Source: Gamarada debralockiae (lineage: Eukaryota > Ascomycota > Leotiomycetes > Helotiales > Hyphodiscaceae). Taken from it: a stretch of 64,000 nucleotides of DNA. Shown piece by piece: positions 57,331 to 64,000 of the stretch. The stretch covers positions 1-64,000 of the forward strand of contig NXFV01000621.1 in the NCBI GenBank assembly GCA_002803225.1, in the 5' to 3' direction. The position numbers and the translations under genes were made by a program. The notes beneath the pieces were generated by a model, which had not been told where the DNA came from, did not search any database, and saw nothing but the letters and a program-made list of their open reading frames with translations. The stretch's first letter is position 1. Every line of letters starts with the position of its first letter.

Positions 57331-58783
57331 TTGCGCCCTATGGGGCGTAAAAAAAAAAAAGAATAAAAAAATAAAAAAAAATTTTATTAAGAAAAATTTA
57401 TCTAATAGATTCACGCCCCATGGGGCATAGGTTTAATAAATAGTATAATATATTAATAATTCATTTTTATAAGTTAAGTAAGTATATAAGTGTAAAAAAA
57501 AACTAGTATAAATTTTTTTTATTTTTATAGAAAATCTTCTAATAGACTTATGCCCTATAGGGCGTGAATCTATTAAAAGATTTATTTTTTTTTTAAAAAA
57601 AGAAAAAAAAAACTTACTAAAAAAAAAGTTTTATATCTTTTTAGAGAGAGAAAGAAAAAAAAAGGAAAAAAAAAAAGGGGTTATACCCTATAGGGCCATA
57701 TGAAAACTTTTTTCTTTTTTTTCTTTCCTTGTTTTTCTTTCTCTCTCTTTCTAAAAAATCTCTTCTAATAGATTTACGCCCTATAGGGCATAAGTTTAGT
57801 AAGTCAAGAAAGCTAAAAAGTTCTTTTAAATCTCAAAAACTAGTTTATACCCCATGGGGCGTAGATTTAAATATAATATATATAAAACCTACAAAACCTC
57901 TCCAGATATATCATCATAATAGTTCACGCCCTATAGGGCGTAAGTTCTATAGAGTTAGAGGTAAGGAAAGTTTCCTAAGGTCAAGTAAGAGTAAAATATG
58001 AATCCACGCCCCATGGGGCATGGAATCAAAAATATCATTAAACACAAAACTACAAAATCTTTATATAGACAGTTCACGCCCCATGGGGCATAGATTGATA
58101 ATATATATATATTATATATATTTATTTGAAGCTATCACTCACTATATAGCGTTTCTCTAAAGCTCTCTGTTTAGGTGAGCAAAAGTAATTTTTCTAAATC
58201 TCAAAAGCTACTCTACGCCCCATGGGGCGTGGGTGTGACAGCTCCACGCAATAGAGGCTCACACATAAAATAATAATAATTGAAGACTCTATACAGCAGA
58301 AAGTGCTATATTGTACAAAAATAATACTAAGCTAAGAAGGGAAGCAAAAGGCTCTATGTGAGTACACAACCTGATATATCTGGAAGGGTGCGCTAGTGCG
58401 CGCAAGCCTTTGCGCGTAAATTTAATGCAAGTCCTGCCCCTTTCTCTTTTTCCTGACTTTTCGCCCTAGTCGCAAGAGCTTTTCGGACCTTTTCCAACTG
58501 TATTAGGGGGTCCTCAGTAGCGTGATTCCATATCTAGTCTCCGAAAGGGATTTACTTGAGAGCTGACGGACTTGCCTTGCCCTGTTATATTAATAGCAGG
58601 AGATGAATCCCTGGCCTTGTAGTGGATCTGCTATACACGGGATTAGGTGATATTCGCCAGTACTATCGTATATTAATTTATAGTGCTGCCTGTGCCAATG
58701 ATGATTAGTGATGCTGCGTTCTTGCTTGACGCTTAACTATGTATATACATAAAATATTTTATTATCTGTGCCCCATGGGGCGA
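57331..58783. repeat. AT-rich tract with repeated GC palindromes (GCCCYATRGGGC)
   Basis: At least eleven copies of a 10-12 bp GC-rich palindrome, either GCCCCATGGGGC or GCCCTATAGGGC (or a hybrid), lie in otherwise extremely A/T-rich sequence. They fall near 57335, 57415, 57552, 57686, 57779, 57849, 57929, 58008, 58080, 58217 and 58771. Gaps are mostly 70-93 or 134-137 nt. Several are embedded in larger imperfect hairpins, such as aatagacttat / gtgaatctatt around 57552. No gene is present. Long A and T runs occur at 57349-57390 and 57586-57720. Confidence 0.85.
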
Positions 58784-58959
58784 AGGGTGAATCTTAATAA
58801 AATATTGTTGCACCAGTCGGAAATTACCTGTAGCTCCACCAGCCTCCCGCCCCCTGCATATTAGGGCTGGGCCATTTTATATATATATTCACGCCGTTCT
58901 ACATCCTTCTTACCCTCTATATAAATATTTATTTTTCTTATAATATTCATTTATTATAA
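58784..58959. other. AT-rich spacer before the ParB-like remnant
   Basis: No gene. A tatatatattc stretch and short TATA-like text occur. Confidence 0.35.
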
Positions 58960-59895
58960 AGCGAAAAGGTTCTCCCTACACTAAACCATCAGCTAAGCGG
59001 CCTCGACAGGCCCGGCCTGATGTGGATCTAACAAATACTAAGTCCGTCCGCGAACAGGCCGAACCATATCATCTTGCCACTGCCAAATTCCCCATTGAAG
59101 CCCTGACGCCCGTTTAGAAGATAGGGAGCAATCGACAAATTGATATAAAACACGTCGAAAGCTTGTGCCGGATATTTAAGGAGCAGCGTCTGCAGCGAGA
59201 GCCGGAAGAGAATCATTTGCGCATCGCATGTTCTCAAGCAGAGGTGCAACGCATAATTGATCACCTCAACCCCACCGGAACCCCCCTTCTACCGGCCTAC
59301 CTGCCATTCGATGATTGGACGGTCGTGAACGGAACGAAGGCCGAGCTGATGGCTGGACAGCACCGGGTGGAAGCATTGAGGCTCTACCAGCAGCATCTGC
59401 GCGGTAAATCTGGGGACCATTCGTTGGAGAAAGAGCACTCTTAGTGGATTTGTGATATCTATGACATTAGTGAGTATGATGATGTCTGTATTCTTTCCTG
59501 CATTAGGCTAACGGCCTCGTCGATCGACTTCCCCCGCAGCTCAGCATTCAGCTTCGTGCAAACAGGTTAGATCCTACGCTACCTGATAGTCACGGGCAGG
59601 TGTGGATGGAGCTAGTTTCATTGGCCAAAGCAGACGCTACCTTGTTCCAAGGGAAAAGTGGCCCTATACAAGACGAGATGCTCCAAACTCTGGGGCTCAG
59701 CGGCCGTGTTAAATTTCCGATTCGGCGACTTGTGACGTTGTGGAAGAATCGCAGCTGGCGAGAGATGATCACAGAATGGTGTCAGACATCAGAAGGATAT
59801 CTCAGGGCAGCTTGGGTGGGCGATAACCGCCAATTCCGTAACCCGCGTGTAACATCAAAAATCTTCCTGATGTCACGCGTCGAAAAAATACGATA
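58960..59895 (+). pseudogene. ParB-like domain protein, decaying
   Basis: The plus strand reads REQAEPYHLATAKFPIEALT, a TAG at 59115-59117, then GSNRQIDIKHVESLCRIFKE. ENHLRIACSQAEVQRIIDHL and TVVNGTKAELMAGQHRVEAL follow. This is the ParB/sulfiredoxin-type N-terminal fold, with the G-Q-H-R signature. A stop at 59442 and a frame change lead to a second part, QLSIQLRANRLDPTLPDSHG with KFPIRRLVTLWKNRSWREMI. These parts occur together in uncharacterised fungal proteins found in repeat-rich regions. Role unknown; DNA or nucleotide binding is only suggested by the fold. An intron (gtgagt at about 59471) may lie between the parts. Confidence 0.6.
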
Positions 59896-60412
59896 ATTCA
59901 ACCACGCATGCGATTATAGCGAGGCTCGAGAATATGAAAGAGCTAATTGCGACATGAATTATCATGTAAGAATTATCGTATTACCTCGTGAATTGAGGGC
60001 GTGGTTAATTCCGAAAGGGGGGGGCCAGTAAAACCAGGCAATGGCACGTGATAAGTGAAGGACTTAGTCATGTGCGCCCAGCGACGCCTATTGCCTTTAC
60101 TTAAGAATAACTCAACTACTATAGCGACCTTTATAGAGCAGAGTAGCTAGATTGATTGATTGATTATTCTTATACTAATCTAGCTAAAGAGCTACGCAGG
60201 AAACTACTATTATATCCTTAGGAAACCTCTTCGGACAAAAACCTAAGTTTAATCTATTATACCTTCCTTCTATTAATCGGCGCGCCGCCGGCGTTCCAAA
60301 GCCTAGTATCTAGTATAAAGCCGTCCTAGGAGTCCTCCCTTGTATATCACCCTCTTCTTTCTCAATTGCTAGTCACAAGGCTGCGATTCTTATAATGTCT
60401 CCCCCTACTACT
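59896..60412. other. Spacer
   Basis: No gene. attgattgattgatt microrepeat near 60150. Confidence 0.35.
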
Positions 60413-60743
60413 TGTCACGGCGCGTGAATCACGTGATACGGGATTTCCCCCGGCGGGCGGGGGAAATCAACTAGAGCTGCCACATTCAGGGCCCTTGTTG
60501 GCTCGCGCCAGCAAGGACCCTGCATTAGTGTAGTCCTAAGTCCTGTATATAAGCTCAAGCTTCTTGCGAAGCTCTCTTCTTCTTCTTCTTCTTCTTTCTT
60601 TAGCTTTAGATTCTCAATAGATACGAGCGTTCAGGCTACTCTTTTATAGTCTCATCTGTGATACGCTACACCATTACTACGGGTCTTATCGGCGTACGAC
60701 GTCCCTTACTATTCCCGCTAATCGATAGCTCGCAGCTATCACA
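60413..60743. repeat. Solo LTR with 5-bp target-site duplication
   Basis: The 331 bp segment begins TGTCACGG and ends GCTATCACA. It is flanked on both sides by CTACT (60408-60412 and 60744-60748). It holds a TATA box (tatataagctc, about 60545), a CTT microsatellite and no coding sequence. It shares only the TGTCACGG start with the LTR at 38555, so it belongs to another family. Confidence 0.88.
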
Positions 60744-60879
60744 CTACTATTATCTAATAGTAAGGACAAGTAAAAAGGGGGTCGCCGGGCCTTGACTGGT
60801 GAGTAGCCGGGAAGGCCGTCTGCTACCTTAAAGTGAATAGGAGACGCATTTTCGACCTCGCTTAATCTCGCCTAGCTGA

Positions 60880-62110
60880 ATATAAGTTCAACCCTTCAAA
60901 CCTTGACCTTCTGACCTTCCTCTACACCAGACAATCAATACAATAGGTATGTTTTCGCCTTCAGGGATAGCTGTGGCCTGCGCTAATACACTGTAGCATC
61001 CGGCAAGAGAAAGCGCGCGGCTGCCCTACAGTCGAACAGTTGAGAAAATCCTCCTAAGAAATCGAAAGCTTAATAAACTAAAACTACCCTCGCCAGCGAG
61101 ACCTCAGCGAATAACCAGACCGAAGCCGGCGAAGCAAATTAGCAGGGTCAAGAAAGTAATAATAATAAGGAACCTATTACAGGAGATAGTATAACTACTG
61201 ATGAGTACTAGCAATACCTAGCTAGGGGAAAGAAGGATACAAGGATACAGTCGCGAGCTCGAGCTCTAGTTCCTATTAGTACAGAGGATTATAAGGATAT
61301 TTGCGAGCGATATACTAGCGAGTTAGCTTAGTTTCCTAATTTGAAGTATTAGACTAATCCTACTTCTACTACTAATAAGTACAGTGATTATAAGAAGAAA
61401 GGCAAGAGCTATATCCTAGTAAGTAAGATCGCCCTTTCCGGCGAGGCTTTGGCTAATGCCCGGCGAGGTCAAGGAGAATACTACTAAGGCGCTAGTAGAG
61501 TTATATTAAGTTACTACTGATTTTATTGGAAAGAGGACTACTTAAGTAGCACTTAATATAGCACAGCTCTTCTTTGACACTAGTACTACTTGAGCTTATT
61601 TCCAGAAGAAAACCGCTAATATATAAAATACTAAGACCCCTTAGGCCCCTATTATTAAGACTACTAAGTCGATAAGCGCTGGCGTTATCCGGGCGATTGA
61701 CCAGCTTAGCTGCTGTATAGGAGTAGTTTATAATTTAGTAATCTTATTTTATTAGGCTATAAATACCTAGTCTAGCCAGTTCTTCCTTGTTTTCACTAAC
61801 TTCTAAATAAATACCTAGTCTAGCTAGTTCTTCCTTGTTTTCACTAACTTCTACTAAGTAAGTTTATCCCTTTAGCCCTTGCCGGTGAATCATGGGCTAA
61901 CCTCCGGCGAGGACTTCGCTAAGGCCTATAATATTAAGATAATGTAAGCTCCTATTAAGACAGATACTATAGGTAAGGATAAGGATATAGATAGTCAGGG
62001 AGAGGTTAGTGAGCAGGTTAATAAGCAGGTTAATAAGTAGGGCGAGCCTAAGGAGCCTAAGGGTCAGGATACTATAGATAGTCAGGGTAGTAGTAGAGAA
62101 GCTAATAAGT
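60880..62110 (+). pseudogene. RIP-like degraded transposon coding remnant
   Basis: Reading through many TAG/TAA codons gives stretches of plausible protein: a basic start (SGKRKRAA near 61003), then ARALVPISTEDYKDICERYT and SYILVSKIALSGEALANAR. Stops are almost all TAG or TAA, as expected where CAG/CAA were changed by C-to-T. I cannot place it in a family; it may be the gag-like part of an element. Confidence 0.45.
61757..61852 (+). repeat. Tandem duplication of a 48-bp unit
   Basis: The text aaatacctagtctagc(c/t)agttcttccttgttttcactaacttcta occurs twice in a row with one difference, showing a recent local duplication inside the degraded region. Confidence 0.9.
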
Positions 62111-63149
62111 AATTCTTTAGAGGTTCTCTAGGTCTACGCTGGCAAGTGTATTTATATTTCCTTTCTCTCTATTAGCTAGGTTAATAGTTCTTTGGGTAGC
62201 CGGTGCTCAGCTAGTGTTTACTTGGTATATAGCCGGCGAGGACTATAATAGATATATATTAACTAAATTCCTGTCTATAACTATAACTTTAACCTTGTAT
62301 ATAGAGTAGTATTCGCCCGAGTCGCCGGCGATTGATCAGCGAGCCTCTAGATATAGTTCTAAAGAAAGGTATTTAGTTTTCCCCTTTACTACTCTCTCCT
62401 TATACTAATCTTCCCCCCTCTTCTTCTTTTCCCCCCTTAAATCTAAGGCTATAGACTTAATCAAAGCCTTCTTTTGTAGCCTCTCCTGCTCTAGAAGATT
62501 GACTACTGCCTTATAGCTCCCCCTAGGAATAGCCTCTACTCGACACTTAATCTTATTAATTAGAGTCTTCCTAATCGAGTAAAAGTTATACTCCTTGCCT
62601 ACGCGCCACTCAGAGCCGTTGTAATAGCTACTGGTAGCTGGAGGGCAGCAGGAGGGATTACAGTATATCAGAGAAGTAGCAATAGGGGAAGGGAGACAAT
62701 AGTGATTGTATTGAAAAGAGGTTCTATAGTACTAGTGTACTTGTGTGATATAAACTCAAGCTTATCTTCTTAAGTAGGGTCAATAGGCCTTACTTATCCT
62801 TTACTCTAGACTCCTAGCTTTATATACTAGCTGTACTGTTACTGACTCTGCAACTGACTATATACTAACTAACTGCTGATTAATCGCTGACTATTCCTAA
62901 CTATGCAAATATATTAAGCCTAGCTTAGGTAATAATCGCTATATGAAATCGCCTATATAATCGCCTGTATAGTCGCCTGTGAAATCGCCTGTGTACTTTT
63001 AGGAGCTAGGCTCTTGTTACAACTATCCCCCTTCTAAGGCTACTTGTCCACAAGGAGCTAGGCTTATATTAAACTAGTAGTCTCGGCTGTCCTCATTAAA
63101 ACTTAGTAGGAAAAAAAGAGTAATAGCTAATGTCGTGGTGTAGTAGTTC

Positions 63150-64000
63150 TGGTTGTCAGGTGACCTAAGCGAGGTTCTTACAATTGTAAGACCTACATTA
63201 TGCCTTAGGTATTAACTTCCTCGGAAAATCCCTAATGCCTTAAATCCTTAGGTAATAGTTCTAGTTCGACCTTAGTATTATTAGGTTTCCTTAGCTTTTC
63301 TAGCCTTTTCATACCTTTGTATTGCCCCTTGCGTATTCCCTATACTATCCTCTAGTACCTAGAGGTTGTACTCTATAGGCCATCCTTCCTATTTTACTAA
63401 GTAGTAAGTCTATCCCTTAATAATAGCCTAGTCCTTTACTTCCTCGACCTCTTATTCTTTATTATTCTCTAGGTCTAGTAAAGGTATAAGAGGTTAACTA
63501 TCCCTAGGCTTATACTTATCAATAGATTAAATAGGGAATATATTATATAATTAGTTGTATTTTTCAGGAAAGGCTAGTTAGTAGGCCTATATACTAATAT
63601 ATTCTAGAATCTATAAAGGTCTAATTTACTTAGGTTATAGCTTTTTATTCTTAAGTCTTAGGTTTCTTATAGATAACTTAACTAGGTCTCCTTACTTAAA
63701 GAGCTTAGATTAATATTATTAATTATAGTACTTGGCTTATTATTCTTAGCTCTAAAGTAGCTAGTCTATAAGGTATTTCTATAGGTCTATAAGGCATATA
63801 ATTTGGTTATATACTACTAGTACCTCTCCTTTACTAGTACTGTCCTTAGCGCTAGTAATATCGACTTATAGTTCTAGATTATAGCTATATAAGACTTTAA
63901 AAGAGGTTATACTAGTACTTAAGCTTTAACTATTATTATATATAAATTTAGTATTAGGTAGGAGCTTAGCCTAGTTTATCTGTTTAAGGCTAGTATAGGC
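63150..64000 (-). pseudogene. RIP-like degraded Ty3/Gypsy element, integrase to chromodomain
   Basis: On the minus strand, near 63990-63880, AKLLPNTKFIYNNS and ITSFKVLYS match the integrase end of chromoviruses. Near 63430-63310, YLVKWEGWPIEYNLWVPEDS matches the chromodomain, with several in-frame TAG/TAA where Trp or Gln codons are expected. CA is scarce and TA is abundant. The element continues beyond the window end. Confidence 0.7.

Noticed and set aside
57340..58250. CRISPR array, suggested by repeated short GC motifs with 70-135 nt spacing
   Set aside because: The repeats are only 10-12 nt palindromes with irregular spacing in a eukaryotic, AT-rich context and have no cas genes.
38555..60743. 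The LTRs at 38555 and 60413 as the two ends of one element, because both start TGTCACGG
   Set aside because: Only the first eight bases agree; the rest differs, and the second has its own 5-bp target duplication.

Overview
The window looks like a chromosomal segment of a filamentous ascomycete (Pezizomycotina; I would guess Leotiomycetes). Genes carry short 41-76 nt GT-AG introns. Gene content includes a DHA2-type transporter, P450s, a LaeA-like methyltransferase, Hsp70-like ATPase debris and an OrsD-type fragment. Several transposons show C-to-T decay with TAG/TAA stops that resembles repeat-induced point mutation (RIP). The order assignment is inference; the rest is read from the sequence.

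Layout: 1-2.3 kb is non-coding with an LTR-like repeat. 2.3-9.3 kb is a gene island: an MFS transporter (+), an amidoligase-like gene (-) divergent from a gamma-glutamylcyclotransferase-like gene (+), and a coiled-coil protein (-); the last three contain apparent single-base frame breaks. 10.2-12.2 kb is a decayed Hsp70-like gene. 13.4-15.2 kb is an intact oleate hydratase. 17.4-19.4 kb is a secreted, membrane-anchored kelch protein (-). 20.1-22.2 kb holds a small TIR element, a MULE transposase fragment and a LINE RNase H fragment. 22.5-27.5 kb is a compact minus-strand trio resembling a small secondary-metabolism cluster: LaeA-like methyltransferase, P450 and UbiA-type prenyltransferase/terpene cyclase.

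28-40.6 kb is repeat territory: a truncated Helitron-type ORF, a 785 bp TIR element, a 5'-truncated chromodomain Ty3/Gypsy element with one LTR, and another AT-rich TIR element. 40.7-46.9 kb has a second, five-exon P450 (+), a Cys-rich single-pass membrane protein (-), an OrsD-like fragment and a GST pseudogene. 48.0-53.9 kb is a likely metabolic unit: aldehyde dehydrogenase (+), cupin (-) and pyruvate/2-oxoacid decarboxylase (+). From 54 kb onward there are small repeats, a 27 bp perfect-like hairpin, a short orphan gene, a 5'-truncated ankyrin protein, an AT-rich tract studded with GC-rich palindromes, a ParB-like gene in decay, a solo LTR with target-site duplication, and RIP-like degraded retroelements to the end.

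The most unusual observations are the divergent amidoligase/cyclotransferase pair, a grouping otherwise described for bacterial operons, and the palindrome-studded AT-rich tract at 57.3-58.8 kb.
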